A stretch of 64,000 bases of DNA from NCBI GenBank assembly GCA_964639955.1, contig CAZXGJ010000001.1, positions 1 through 64,000 on the forward strand, read 5' to 3'. Positions 16,180-26,077 of the stretch are shown piece after piece. Every line of letters begins with the position of its first letter. Position 1 is the first letter of the stretch. Made by a program: the position numbers and the translations under genes. The notes beneath the pieces are model-generated. The model did no database searches and was not told the origin of the DNA. It saw nothing but the letters and a program-made list of their open reading frames with translations. The DNA is from IGN2 sp964639955 (GTDB taxonomy: Bacteria > Bacteroidota > Ignavibacteria > Ignavibacteriales > Ignavibacteriaceae).

Positions 16180-17739
16180 ATGAAGCAGAAATTAACTTCT
16201 ACAATTGCCGGTGCTTCCATTTTCATTGCGCTGATAAGTCTCATCTCCAGAGGCATTGGATTTATAAGAGAAATAGTTTTTGCAGGGTATTTCGGAACAG
16301 GTGAAGCTTTTGATTTGTACCTGGTTGGTGCCGCAATACCTGTCACCATAAGCACAGCAATTTATTATATCGGACAGAATTTCTTCATCCCGGCATATAA
16401 CCATATCCTTATAAACAAAAAGAATGATTTAAATAAATTCATCACAAATTCATTCTTTCTATTTATTGTTGCAGGTATTGTAATTACAATGGTTTTATAC
16501 GCAGCCGCCGATCAGATAATTAATTTATTCTTGAACTACGGATCGGGTTTACAAAGAGAAATTGCAGGTAAAGTCTTCAAAATTTTTATTTTTACTATAC
16601 CTTTCTCAGCAGGTGTTGCGGTATTAGCTGCATATTTTAATTCAGTTTATGAATTTAAATATCCGTCTTTATCATTTCTTGTACTAAATATATTTACTGT
16701 AATCTTCGTTATTCTTTTCGGGGAGAAAGAAGGTGTACTGATAATTGCTATCGGTTACTTGACAGGGTCGGTACTTCAATTTCTTTATCTTTTTGTACGT
16801 GCAAAGCTCAAATTTAATTTTACGGGACTTCTGCTGGTTTTAAGCAAGAATAGAGAAGATGCCGCTTCTATTGTAAATTTCTCATTCATATCAATAATAC
16901 TGATAGAAATAATTTCACAATTATTTATGCTCTTTGACAGGTATTTTTATGGTGAGGTGAACAGCGGGGGCATTGCTGCATTAAACTATGCGCAGAATAT
17001 ATTTTTACTGCCGGTAAGTATTTTATCAATGGCACTTGCCACGGCAGTTTTTCCGAAATTAACAAGTTCATTGGTTAATCGGGATTCTGCCGGAGTCCGG
17101 TTAATTTTTATTGAAGCCGGCAGGATTATAATTTTAATTTTTATCCCGCTCTCGTTTATTTTTATTTTTTATTCTGAAGAGGTTGTAAATATAATTTTCC
17201 GCAGAGGTAATTTTACGTCAGTCAGCACTGCTTATACGGCTTCGGTGTTAATGTATTTTTCTTTCAGTCTGGTATTTTATGCTGTGTATTCTGTAATTAA
17301 TAAAATTTTCTACAGCGCAGGGCTGATAAAAACGATGTTGGTTTTAACCATTGCAGGGAGTTTGATTAAGCTTACACTTAATTACTTGTTGGTACAAAGC
17401 ATGGAACAGAATGGCTTAGCTGCTGCGAGCGCTATAACTTATATATTCCTTTTTTTATCGTCTTTCTTAATTCTCAATTTCAAGTTAAAACTGAAAATCT
17501 TTTTAATGTTCTTCATAGAATTCACCTGGATGTTGGTGGCCGCAATTTTCGCTTACCTGATCTCAGGTATTCTAACTCCCTTAATCTCAGGTGGTAACAT
17601 TCTCAAGGATGTGATTTTTGTTGTAATTTTCATCTCGGTTTATATTCTAAATATAAATTTGGTAAATCCTTCATCATTAAAGGTGATCAGAGACTTTTAC
17701 TCAAGAGTTTTGGCTGAACGTAGGAGAATTAAGTTTTAA
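16180..17739 (+). CDS. MurJ/MviN-family lipid-linked glycan flippase
   Basis: 519 residues from ATG 16180 (a TTG at 16174 would add two). About 14 membrane spans. The N-terminal ISRGIGFIREIVFAGYFGTG matches MurJ, and FDLYLVGAAIP is close to the family AFxxAFxIP segment. In a polysaccharide locus without a standard Wzx, it probably flips the undecaprenyl-linked repeat unit rather than lipid II, which is inference from position. Confidence 0.87.
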   Translation: MKQKLTSTIAGASIFIALISLISRGIGFIREIVFAGYFGTGEAFDLYLVGAAIPVTISTAIYYIGQNFFIPAYNHILINKKNDLNKFITNSFFLFIVAGIVITMVLYAAADQIINLFLNYGSGLQREIAGKVFKIFIFTIPFSAGVAVLAAYFNSVYEFKYPSLSFLVLNIFTVIFVILFGEKEGVLIIAIGYLTGSVLQFLYLFVRAKLKFNFTGLLLVLSKNREDAASIVNFSFISIILIEIISQLFMLFDRYFYGEVNSGGIAALNYAQNIFLLPVSILSMALATAVFPKLTSSLVNRDSAGVRLIFIEAGRIIILIFIPLSFIFIFYSEEVVNIIFRRGNFTSVSTAYTASVLMYFSFSLVFYAVYSVINKIFYSAGLIKTMLVLTIAGSLIKLTLNYLLVQSMEQNGLAAASAITYIFLFLSSFLILNFKLKLKIFLMFFIEFTWMLVAAIFAYLISGILTPLISGGNILKDVIFVVIFISVYILNINLVNPSSLKVIRDFYSRVLAERRRIKF

Positions 17740-17761
17740 TAATTTTAATGACTTCCAGAAA

Positions 17762-19198
17762 ATGATAGCATCGCTGATAAGAAAAAACTTTACCGGAGAT
17801 CTTCAAATAGTTTTCCCAATATCCATTGCACTTGGTCTGCTTACAATCATTTTTAATCAGTACATACTTTATGCTTGTATAATACCGCCTGTTATTTTAA
17901 TGGCGCTTCTTTACGGCAAAAGATTTATCTATGGTTACATTATCGTAACCCTTTTTACTTTGGTTGGCGATGTAAGCGGTGCATTAAGGATATACATACA
18001 GTTAACAGATTTTCTTTTGTTGGCTATCCTTTTTCTGGAGCAATATGGTTTTGAATGGCGATCTTATCCACGCGTACCCAACTCAATAAAATTCTTTTTA
18101 TTTATTTTTTATCTGGCAATGATATTTTCTACCGCAATGTCCAGCTATCCTTCAGCATCTGTTCCACTGATAATACAGCAAACCATTTTCTTCTTAATCC
18201 TGTATATTTTGTATTCACTATTAAGGGATGAGAAAGATGTTAAAGTTTATATCCTGGCAATTCTCACCTCGAGCATAATACTCACGGCAAGCACTTTAGT
18301 AGATTTTATTCAAAACGGTTTTATACTTGCTAATTTAACCTCTTCAGTTGGAAGGATATCAGGTTTAATAGCAAACGTGAATGCTTTAACCAATTATTAT
18401 ATAATTTCTATACCTTTTATAATTATATCCTTTTATTTAGAAGGAAAATACTTTAACAAAAAATTAAGCCTGCTATTACTAATTTATTTTACTGCCGGTC
18501 TCGTTGTTACAATTTCCCGAACGGCTGTAATCGGTGTATTATTAAGTACGTTATTTCTTCTTTTTGCTCTTAAAAAGAAGCAATTCTACTATCTTCTGAC
18601 AACAATTGCATTTATACTGGCAATTCTTTTTTTCTACGAACCTTTGAACGAGTTTATAACTATGTTATTACGTGTTGAAGAGGGGATGAGCAACAGGGAT
18701 TATCTATGGACTTTATCGACAAACATAATCCGTGATAACCCTGTTTTTGGTATAGGACCCGGTGCGTATAAATACGAAATGTTTAACTATTTCCCGGTTA
18801 TGCTCAAAAGCTGGCCGGGAGAGGTTTTAATTAATCTTCACGATGTTACAGGTGGTGCCAATGTATCACATAATTTTTTTCTCAGATCTTATTCTGATCT
18901 TGGCATTTTAGGTTTGATTTCAGCTTTGTTGATTCCCGTTGTCTTCTTCAGAATTGGAATTAAAACTATTCGTTGTTACAAAACCGGAGACAAAAAAACT
19001 TATTTGATTATACTTGCTCTTTTTACTTCCGGTGCTACTATGTTTTTAAGAAGTTTAGTTGATGATATCGGAATTTTAACGTACGGATGGATAGCTGCTG
19101 ACCTGCCTCTCTGGTTAATATTCAGTTGTCTTGTTTATTATTACAATAAGTGCTTAAACAACAAAGAAATAAATCTGATTAATAAAATTCCCGATTGA
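17762..19198 (+). CDS. O-antigen polymerase/ligase-like membrane protein (Wzy_C family)
   Basis: 478 residues, about 11-12 membrane spans. A large loop (about 285-385) carries NRDYLWTLSTNIIRDNPVFGIGPGAYKY and the later HNFFLRSYSDLGILGL, the conserved Wzy_C pattern with the key His. It is likely to be the Wzy polymerase of the locus; a ligase role cannot be excluded from sequence. It lies 22 bases after the flippase. Confidence 0.87.
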   Translation: MIASLIRKNFTGDLQIVFPISIALGLLTIIFNQYILYACIIPPVILMALLYGKRFIYGYIIVTLFTLVGDVSGALRIYIQLTDFLLLAILFLEQYGFEWRSYPRVPNSIKFFLFIFYLAMIFSTAMSSYPSASVPLIIQQTIFFLILYILYSLLRDEKDVKVYILAILTSSIILTASTLVDFIQNGFILANLTSSVGRISGLIANVNALTNYYIISIPFIIISFYLEGKYFNKKLSLLLLIYFTAGLVVTISRTAVIGVLLSTLFLLFALKKKQFYYLLTTIAFILAILFFYEPLNEFITMLLRVEEGMSNRDYLWTLSTNIIRDNPVFGIGPGAYKYEMFNYFPVMLKSWPGEVLINLHDVTGGANVSHNFFLRSYSDLGILGLISALLIPVVFFRIGIKTIRCYKTGDKKTYLIILALFTSGATMFLRSLVDDIGILTYGWIAADLPLWLIFSCLVYYYNKCLNNKEINLINKIPD

Positions 19199-19263
19199 TT
19201 ACTTTAAACTGAACTGCTTTTTTTTGCAGAAATCGGTTTGGATTTATTCAATATTTGTTTGAT

Positions 19264-20241
19264 ATGAACATCAAAGATTTTAAAAATTTTCTCAATAAAA
19301 TTCTTGTGTTTTATAATCCTGATAAAGCAGGTTACTGGAATACAATTACCCGTTGTTGTATTAAAGAAAAACCCTTAAAGTTGGGCAGATATTACCTGGA
19401 TTTCGGTTCTAAAGCAGACTATCCCGGAAGATTTACATCGGATGGCATACCCCTGTACAGTTTCTTTGGTGAACCGGAGATTGAGCATCCGATTGTTATT
19501 GCACAATATGCTTTCGGAATTTTTGAATTGCTTTATCAAAGCGGGTTTAAGGATTTAAATCTGAAAAATAAATTTATCGGATTAGCCGATTGGTTTACAA
19601 AAAACCAGGTCCAAACTGCGGCAGGTACAACCTGGCTGGTTAAATATAAGATTCCAGAATATGGAATGTGGAATCCCTGGTTATCGGCACTTGCGCAGGG
19701 TGAAGCAATTTCAGTTCTCTGCCGTGCTGCATTCCTTACTGGTGATGAAAAATATACAGACCTTGCAAAATCTGCTTTAGAACCTTTTGAATTTGAAGTT
19801 AAAGATGGTGGATTGTTAAACTATTTTGATAATATACCGATATATGAAGAGTATCCATCACCGATCAGAACAGTCGGGGTTTTAAACGGATTTATATTTT
19901 CACTTTTTGGCTTATATGATCTTATTATGTTCACGAATAGTTTCAAAGCCCGGAAACTTTTTGATCAGGGGATTGATTCAATTAAAAATCTTTTACCTTT
20001 TTATGATATCGGTTATTGGAGCAGGTATTATCTTTTCGATTATCCCAAAAAATATACAGCATCTTTCACTTATCAGAGCTTAATGGCCGAACAGCTTAAA
20101 GTTCTCTATTTAATCACAGGAGAAAATATATTCCAGAATTATTCTAACAGGTGGCTGGGCTATACAAAGAATTTCATCAATAAAAACAGGGCTTTATTGC
20201 ATAAAATATTATACGCAAAGAAAATTTCTCCGGGAGGCTGA
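19264..20241 (+). CDS. D-glucuronyl C5-epimerase C-terminal-domain protein
   Basis: 325 residues from ATG 19264 (TTG 19255 is possible). No signal peptide or membrane span. Blocks match the catalytic C-terminal domain of glucuronyl C5-epimerase (GLCE): NPWLSALAQGEAISVLCRA, YPSPIRTVGVLNGFIFSLFGLYDL, and LPFYDIGYWSRYYL. The family includes the enzyme that converts glucuronate to iduronate in heparan sulfate, and bacterial members occur in polysaccharide loci. With UDP-glucuronate decarboxylase nearby it suggests a uronate-containing polymer. Whether it acts on polymer or lipid-linked unit is unknown. Confidence 0.82.
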   Translation: MNIKDFKNFLNKILVFYNPDKAGYWNTITRCCIKEKPLKLGRYYLDFGSKADYPGRFTSDGIPLYSFFGEPEIEHPIVIAQYAFGIFELLYQSGFKDLNLKNKFIGLADWFTKNQVQTAAGTTWLVKYKIPEYGMWNPWLSALAQGEAISVLCRAAFLTGDEKYTDLAKSALEPFEFEVKDGGLLNYFDNIPIYEEYPSPIRTVGVLNGFIFSLFGLYDLIMFTNSFKARKLFDQGIDSIKNLLPFYDIGYWSRYYLFDYPKKYTASFTYQSLMAEQLKVLYLITGENIFQNYSNRWLGYTKNFINKNRALLHKILYAKKISPGG

Positions 20242-20248
20242 AAAATAT

Positions 20249-21388
20249 TTGGAGCTGACATCGTTATTAAACCGCAGTAAAATTCTGGCTTTTACAATAA
20301 GCACTATTTCAAATTTCTTCTTCTTCCTGATAAGAAAGATTGTTAAACTTTTTCCATATTCCGGCGGCAACGTGGTTGTAATTTCGCTTCATAAAATCGG
20401 TGATTCGGTATGTACAATTCCGGCTATAAAAGAAATTGTAAAAGCATATAAAAAAAATATTACCATAGTCTGCTATCCAGAAAATGTTCCAATTTACAAG
20501 TATGCTCTCGGGCAGGTAAATTTAGTGGCGCTTGAGCACAGCGATTTTTATTTTGGCGACCGGGTTGCTTGCAGAAATGCAAGAAAAGTTCTCAAGTCGT
20601 TAAATCCCGAAAAGATTTTTGACCTTACCGGCGTGATGACTTCAGCTTCGTTGATTTTTAACCAGAGAGCAAAAAAAATTATTGGTTTTAACCGGCAAAT
20701 GTTCAAATCGATATACGACAAATATTCCACTATGCGCCAGCAGCCGCATTTAGTTGATATCTACCTGGATACTGTTTCTTCATTTCTGTCCTTTAAAGCA
20801 GATGAAGTTGAACGATGCTTTCCTGAAAACATTAACAAGAATGGCAGGATTGTTATTCATCCGTTCGCTGGAGTAAAAAGTAAAGAATGGTCGTTAATAA
20901 ATTTTCTGGCACTTGCTAAAAATTTAATTTCTGAATATAAAGTTGTTTTTATTATTCATCCCGATTCAATGGATAGAGATATAATTTCAGAAATCAATGC
21001 TTCCGGTATTGAAGTGATCATTACACCCGGTATAAAAGAATTAATTGATGAATTGCAAGACTGCGCATTGCTGATTTCAAACGATGCAGGACCAATCCAT
21101 GTGGCTAATATGCTTGGCAAGGCAACATTTTCGATTTTTGGGCCATCGAATCCGATGTATTCATTACCTCCCGGAAAAAATCACGCATTTATTAAATCGG
21201 AAGTATCTTGCAGCCCGTCTAAGGAAAAATATTGTTTCACTTATGTAGACCAATCCTGTCCATCGAATGAGTGTATGCAAACTATAACTTTGAATAATGT
21301 TGAAAAAAAAGTAAGAGAATTTATTTCAGTGCTTGGTATCAAACAAAATATTACGCACGGATATACAGGGAGTGCCTCTCATTCTTAA
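20249..21388 (+). CDS. Glycosyltransferase family 9 (heptosyltransferase-like)
   Basis: 379 residues from a TTG start at 20249, preceded by an SD-like gggagg at 20232-20237. GT9 features: VVVISLHKIGDSVCTIPAIKEI, IVIHPFAGVKSKEWSL, and ISNDAGPIHVANMLGK. ADP-heptose or another sugar nucleotide may be the donor. A cysteine-rich segment near the end (CSPSKEKYCF...CPSNEC) is typical of the family. The start codon choice is moderately sure. Confidence 0.87.
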   Translation: MELTSLLNRSKILAFTISTISNFFFFLIRKIVKLFPYSGGNVVVISLHKIGDSVCTIPAIKEIVKAYKKNITIVCYPENVPIYKYALGQVNLVALEHSDFYFGDRVACRNARKVLKSLNPEKIFDLTGVMTSASLIFNQRAKKIIGFNRQMFKSIYDKYSTMRQQPHLVDIYLDTVSSFLSFKADEVERCFPENINKNGRIVIHPFAGVKSKEWSLINFLALAKNLISEYKVVFIIHPDSMDRDIISEINASGIEVIITPGIKELIDELQDCALLISNDAGPIHVANMLGKATFSIFGPSNPMYSLPPGKNHAFIKSEVSCSPSKEKYCFTYVDQSCPSNECMQTITLNNVEKKVREFISVLGIKQNITHGYTGSASHS

Positions 21389-21433
21389 AATGTGAATGAA
21401 AAAATAAAAAGATTTTTTTTCGATAAAACAAAA

Positions 21434-22540
21434 ATGAAAATTCTGTTATTAGCCGATCCTGCTTCAAGTCATTCTGTAAAATGGATAAACTCCCTTCATA
21501 AGCGTGGTTTTGATTTACTTGTCTTTGGTCTTTCTCAGGCAGATAATTCAGCTTTAAGCAAAGAAATAAAAACCGTAGCATGGAAAATACCGGAAAGGCT
21601 TACTACTCTTTCTGATGGAAACTTTTTAAAAAGTTTATATCTGCTTTCATTCAAAAAACTTCAGAGAGCGATTAAAAATTTTAAACCCGATTTAATCCAT
21701 GCGCACTATGCCTCAAGTTATGGATTACTTGGTGCATTATCAGGTTTTACACCTTTCCTTATATCTGTTTGGGGAAATGATGTTTTTGATTTTCCTCTCA
21801 AATCAGTCTTACACAAAAAAATTCTTGAATTCACTTTATCGAAAGCTTCACTGATTCTTTCTACAAGCAAAACTATGGCTGATGAAACCGCTAAATACAC
21901 TTCAGCACAGATTGAAGTGGTGCCGTTTGGAGTGGATACTAATATTTTCAAACCCGCAACAGCGAAATCAATATTTAATGAAAATGATTTCGTTATAGGA
22001 ACAGTTAAATCACTCTTTCCAAAATATGGTATTGAGTATCTCATCAGGGCATTCAAATTACTAAAAGAACAATATCCGGATCTCCCACTGAAACTTCTGA
22101 TTGTAGGGGAAGGATTACTTGAACATTCATTAAAAAAATTAACCCGTGAACTCGGTATACATCAGGATACTGTTTTTACCGGAAAGGTAAATCATTCAGA
22201 GATTTCATCGTATTATAATATGATGCAGATTTGTATTTTTCCTTCTGTTCACGAAAGTTTTGGAGTAGCTGTAATTGAGGCCCTGGCTTGTGAGAAACCG
22301 GTTGTGGCAACAAATGTTGGAGGATTTGCGGAAATAATCAGTAACAACAAAACCGGACTGCTTACCGATCCACGCAGTCCGGAGAGCATTGCCGGCGCAG
22401 TTTCTTATTTAATAAATAATCCTGCTATGGGAAAAAATTTAGCGACAGCGGGCAGAGAGGATGTGCTTAAAAGATTTGAATGGGAGAGTTGTGTAAATAC
22501 TATGGAAGAAATTTATAAACAATTTATAATAACCAGATAA
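21434..22540 (+). CDS. Glycosyltransferase family 4 (GT-B)
   Basis: 368 residues from ATG 21434. A GTG at 21392 would add 14 residues rich in Lys and Phe before the natural strand MKILLLADPASSHSVKW. The donor-binding block is FPSVHESFGVAVIEALACEKPVVA with the E-x7-E arrangement, and IVGEGLLEHSL precedes it. A retaining transferase adding one sugar of the repeat unit at the cytoplasmic face. Sugar specificity cannot be read from sequence. Confidence 0.9.
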   Translation: MKILLLADPASSHSVKWINSLHKRGFDLLVFGLSQADNSALSKEIKTVAWKIPERLTTLSDGNFLKSLYLLSFKKLQRAIKNFKPDLIHAHYASSYGLLGALSGFTPFLISVWGNDVFDFPLKSVLHKKILEFTLSKASLILSTSKTMADETAKYTSAQIEVVPFGVDTNIFKPATAKSIFNENDFVIGTVKSLFPKYGIEYLIRAFKLLKEQYPDLPLKLLIVGEGLLEHSLKKLTRELGIHQDTVFTGKVNHSEISSYYNMMQICIFPSVHESFGVAVIEALACEKPVVATNVGGFAEIISNNKTGLLTDPRSPESIAGAVSYLINNPAMGKNLATAGREDVLKRFEWESCVNTMEEIYKQFIITR

Positions 22541-22548
22541 CTGAATTT

Positions 22549-24381
22549 ATGTGCGGTATATTTGCAGCTTTATCAATTAAAGAACCGTTTGACCATTCAG
22601 AATACAGAATATTCAAAGATGCTACCGATTTGGTAACTCACCGCGGACCTGATGCAGCAGGATACCAGGTTTTTAAGTTTAACGATGAGTACAAACCTGG
22701 TTCTTTTAACCTTTTTTTGGGGCACAGAAGGTTATCGATAATTGATCTTAGCTCTGAAGGAAATCAGCCGATGGAAGATGACGGAGTCTGGATAATTTAT
22801 AACGGCGAAATATTCAACTATATAGAACTTCGCGAAGAATTATTAAAGAAAAATGTTACATTCAAAACAAAGAGTGATACTGAAGTAATTCTAAAAATAT
22901 ATAATCATTACGGACCCGAAGGATTTGATAAACTCAATGGTATGTGGGCGTTTATCATTTATGATTCTAAAAAGAAAATTCTGGTTGCCAGCAGGGATAG
23001 GTTTTCAATTAAGCCGCTTTTCTGGACAAGAATTGGCAATAGAATATTCTTTGCAAGCGAGATAAAACAGCTTCTAAGGTTTCTGCCACAAAAAAATATA
23101 AACAGGCAGACGATGACGCTTTTTTTACTGCAGGGATTACTCGATACCAATGATGAGACCTTTATTGCCGGTATTAGTCAATTAAAATCTATGAAAAATA
23201 TTTTAGTCGATCTGAACAATGGGGAAATCATGACTAAGAAATACTGGGACTATAGGCACATTGAAATCCCGGAGAATAAAGCTTCTGAAATGTTTCTCGA
23301 GTTACTTTATGACAGTATTAAAATAAGATTAAGAAGCGATGTTAATTTGGGTGCATTGCTTAGCGGAGGACTGGATTCCTCTGCAATTTGTATAGTTGGA
23401 AAGAAATTAGCAGTAAAGGATTTCAAGACATATACTGTCGTTTCAGACCAGCAGGAATTTAACGAAGAGAAATTTGCAGATATTATCATCAGAGAAAAAA
23501 ATATTCAGAATGAAAAGTTATTAATTTCAGGGAAATCAATAATGAATAATTTTGATGCAGTCCTGAAATGCCAGGATGAACCCTTCATTAACTTTATTGT
23601 GATGGCCCACTATACTATATTGGAGAAAATTAAAAAAGAATCTGATATTACGGTTGTACTGAGCGGGCAGGGTGGTGATGAGGTATTAATGGGTTATTTA
23701 AGATTTTTCTTTTTATATCTTAAGAATCTTTATTCTAACAGGCGTTTTTTAGTCCTGATTAAAGAGATGTTAGCTTCATTAATATTCAGAACAGTTTTGA
23801 TGCAGTGGCAATTATCTGCAGCAAAAAGGTACATGCCACGGATATTAAAGGAAGATAGAAACTTTTTGATAGTTGATACCGAGCTTAAAAATACCTGGAG
23901 TAGTTCGGATTTAACAAAAACTCAGATCAATGATATTGATCATTATTCCGTTCCAATACTTACAAGATATGAAGACAGGAACTCTATGGCTCACTCTCTT
24001 GAAATACGGCTGCCGTTCCTGGATCACCGGCTGGTTGAATTTTTAATAAGCCTTAGTGTTGAATATAAGATCAAAAATGGCTGGAATAAGTACATCCTGA
24101 GAAAATCTTTAAGCGATATGCCAAAGCAAATTAGATGGAGAAGAGATAAGAAGGGTTTTTCACTTCCTGAAAACACGTGGCTTAAAGAAGATTTTAAAAC
24201 AGACATTTTAATTAGTTTTGAAAATAGCATTCTTGAGCAAGAGGGATTCATTAAGGGAAAATCTTTCATAGATTATTATAACAGGTTTTTTAATGGAGAC
24301 ACGAAAATTCATAATTTTGATATCTCAAGAGTGTACATTGCAGAAAAGTGGGCAAGAAATTTTTTAAATGATATAAGATGA
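22549..24381 (+). CDS. AsnB-like glutamine-dependent amidotransferase
   Basis: 610 residues. N-terminal Ntn glutaminase with Cys2 exposed (MCGIFAAL), THRGPDAAG and NGEIFNYIELREEL; C-terminal ATP-pyrophosphatase domain with the P-loop LSGGLDSSAI and VVLSGQGGDEVLMGY. It would form asparagine, but in surface-polysaccharide loci homologues amidate uronic acids. The surrounding genes favour that second reading. It overlaps the next gene by four bases. Confidence 0.9.
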   Translation: MCGIFAALSIKEPFDHSEYRIFKDATDLVTHRGPDAAGYQVFKFNDEYKPGSFNLFLGHRRLSIIDLSSEGNQPMEDDGVWIIYNGEIFNYIELREELLKKNVTFKTKSDTEVILKIYNHYGPEGFDKLNGMWAFIIYDSKKKILVASRDRFSIKPLFWTRIGNRIFFASEIKQLLRFLPQKNINRQTMTLFLLQGLLDTNDETFIAGISQLKSMKNILVDLNNGEIMTKKYWDYRHIEIPENKASEMFLELLYDSIKIRLRSDVNLGALLSGGLDSSAICIVGKKLAVKDFKTYTVVSDQQEFNEEKFADIIIREKNIQNEKLLISGKSIMNNFDAVLKCQDEPFINFIVMAHYTILEKIKKESDITVVLSGQGGDEVLMGYLRFFFLYLKNLYSNRRFLVLIKEMLASLIFRTVLMQWQLSAAKRYMPRILKEDRNFLIVDTELKNTWSSSDLTKTQINDIDHYSVPILTRYEDRNSMAHSLEIRLPFLDHRLVEFLISLSVEYKIKNGWNKYILRKSLSDMPKQIRWRRDKKGFSLPENTWLKEDFKTDILISFENSILEQEGFIKGKSFIDYYNRFFNGDTKIHNFDISRVYIAEKWARNFLNDIR

Positions 24382-24965
24382 AGTTTAGTCATTTCACACA
24401 AACAGATATAAATCAATTAGTTAAGATTCACAAAAACAGCTTTACAAAGGAACATTTTACTTCATATTTTCCGGAGAACTTATTAAGAAAGTATTTTACT
24501 AAACTCATTGAATTTAACGACCTGAATGTTGGTGCTTATGCTGATAATGGAGGTATTAAAGGATTTATCTTAGCTGGCAACAGATTTGAAGTCTCCATAA
24601 AAAGGTTTAAGACAGAAAATAGATTGGCGATTCTTTTGCAGTTATTATTACATCCTAACTTTCTGTTTGAAAAATTATTAGAGTTTTTTTTTCAAATTGC
24701 AGGTAAGAAATTTATTTCTAAGGAAAAAATAAGGGTTTACCTTTTTGAAATCGATCGTGAATATCAAGGAAGGGGTTTGGGGAAAGAATTATTGAATTCC
24801 TTTGAAAACTTTCTGATGACGAGAGAAATTTTTTCTTATGGTCTATCAGTCCGGATAAAAAATAAACGGGCTGTAAATTTTTACAGGCAGAATGGTTTTA
24901 TTGAAGAGTTTTCAAATTATAAGTCTATTTACTTTATAAAGCGCTTATCAGAAATTAATAAATGA
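24378..24965 (+). CDS. GNAT-family N-acetyltransferase
   Basis: 195 residues. The acetyl-CoA pyrophosphate-binding loop is YQGRGLGKELL, followed by SVRIKNKRAVNFYRQNGF, the usual GNAT end. It overlaps the AsnB-like gene by four bases and precedes a glycosyltransferase by 10, so it is probably part of the locus and may acetylate an amino sugar made by the DegT enzyme. Confidence 0.85.
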   Translation: MKFSHFTQTDINQLVKIHKNSFTKEHFTSYFPENLLRKYFTKLIEFNDLNVGAYADNGGIKGFILAGNRFEVSIKRFKTENRLAILLQLLLHPNFLFEKLLEFFFQIAGKKFISKEKIRVYLFEIDREYQGRGLGKELLNSFENFLMTREIFSYGLSVRIKNKRAVNFYRQNGFIEEFSNYKSIYFIKRLSEINK

Positions 24966-24975
24966 TCTGCAAAAA

Positions 24976-25926
24976 ATGATTTCAGTCATCTGCCCTGTCT
25001 TTAACGAAGCAAAATATATTGAGGACGTTTTGCAATTCTTTATCAATTCCGAACCAAAAGAGAAAGAACTGATATTGGTGGATGGTGGTTCGACTGATAA
25101 CACAGTTAAGATAATAGAAAAGTGGAAGGAAAAATACGATAATATATTTTTGCTGTTCAACGATCATAAATACGTACCCTTTGCCTTAAATCTGGCTATC
25201 AAACAATCAAATGGTGATCCAATAATAAGATTGGATGCCCATACAATTTATCAGAATGATTATTTTGAAACTATACTCCGAACATTCAAAGCCACAAGTG
25301 CGGATATTGTTGGCGGACCAATGAGAGCAACCGGAAGAACAAGCTTTCAAAAGTCAGTGGCTTACTGCACATCAACTAGCTTTGGAATAGGCAACAGTAA
25401 AATACATAATGAGAATTTTTCCGGATACACCGATCATGTTTATCTCGGAGCCTGGAGGAGAAATATTTTTTCAGATATTGGTTATTTTAACGAAGAGTTA
25501 AAAAGAAACCAGGATGATGAATTCCATTACCGGGCTAAAAGCCTTGGTAAGAAAATTTATCTGAACTCTGAAATAAAATCTTTCTATTATCCAAGATCTT
25601 CTCCGGTTAGTTTAATAAAACAATATTTCCAGTATGGATTCTTCAAGCCTTTAGTTCTTAAAAAGGTTAAATCAGAAATTAAATTTCGTCATTTAATTCC
25701 ATCGGCTTTTATTTTGTATTTGATTGCAATATTTTTTTTATCAGAGATTAAAATAATTTTTATTCCATTACTATTATATTTTGCTTTGCAGATTTGGTTT
25801 TCCATTGCAAACAATTTGGGGTTTAATGAAAAGTTATTTGCGTTAATTGTTTATCCTATATTACATTTATCTTATGGAGCGGGTTTTCTATCAGGATTGA
25901 CAAAGCTTCCTAAAGTGAAAGGTTGA
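24976..25926 (+). CDS. Glycosyltransferase family 2 (ExoA-like)
   Basis: 316 residues. GT-A fold: ISVICPVFNEAKYIEDVL, LVDGGSTDNTVKIIE, and the acidic RLDAHTIYQ; the acceptor-site region has KRNQDDEFHYRAKSLG. Two or three membrane helices near 230-300 anchor it to the inner membrane, as in succinoglycan ExoA. An inverting transferase of the repeat unit is expected. Confidence 0.9.
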   Translation: MISVICPVFNEAKYIEDVLQFFINSEPKEKELILVDGGSTDNTVKIIEKWKEKYDNIFLLFNDHKYVPFALNLAIKQSNGDPIIRLDAHTIYQNDYFETILRTFKATSADIVGGPMRATGRTSFQKSVAYCTSTSFGIGNSKIHNENFSGYTDHVYLGAWRRNIFSDIGYFNEELKRNQDDEFHYRAKSLGKKIYLNSEIKSFYYPRSSPVSLIKQYFQYGFFKPLVLKKVKSEIKFRHLIPSAFILYLIAIFFLSEIKIIFIPLLLYFALQIWFSIANNLGFNEKLFALIVYPILHLSYGAGFLSGLTKLPKVKG

Positions 25927-26051
25927 ACAAATGTGCCCTCTGAATGTGCAATTTTGGGATTTAAGAATTATATTAAAGCCCTCTTGTAAATTCTGTTTCT
26001 GTAATTTATTTTATTGTATTACAAATCTATAGATTTGCAATCATCAAAAAA

Positions 26052-26059
26052 TATCTTTG
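26052..26059 (+). promoter_or_regulatory. Candidate Bacteroidota-type -7 promoter element
   Basis: The element tatctttg fits the TAnnTTTG -7 consensus of Bacteroidota. It lies 18 bases before the ATG of the DegT gene, in the largest gap (151 bases) inside the polysaccharide locus. A TTTG lies upstream at 26034-26037, but its spacing of 14 is shorter than usual, so the call is weak. Confidence 0.3.
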
Positions 26060-26077
26060 TATTTATTAACATAGTTT

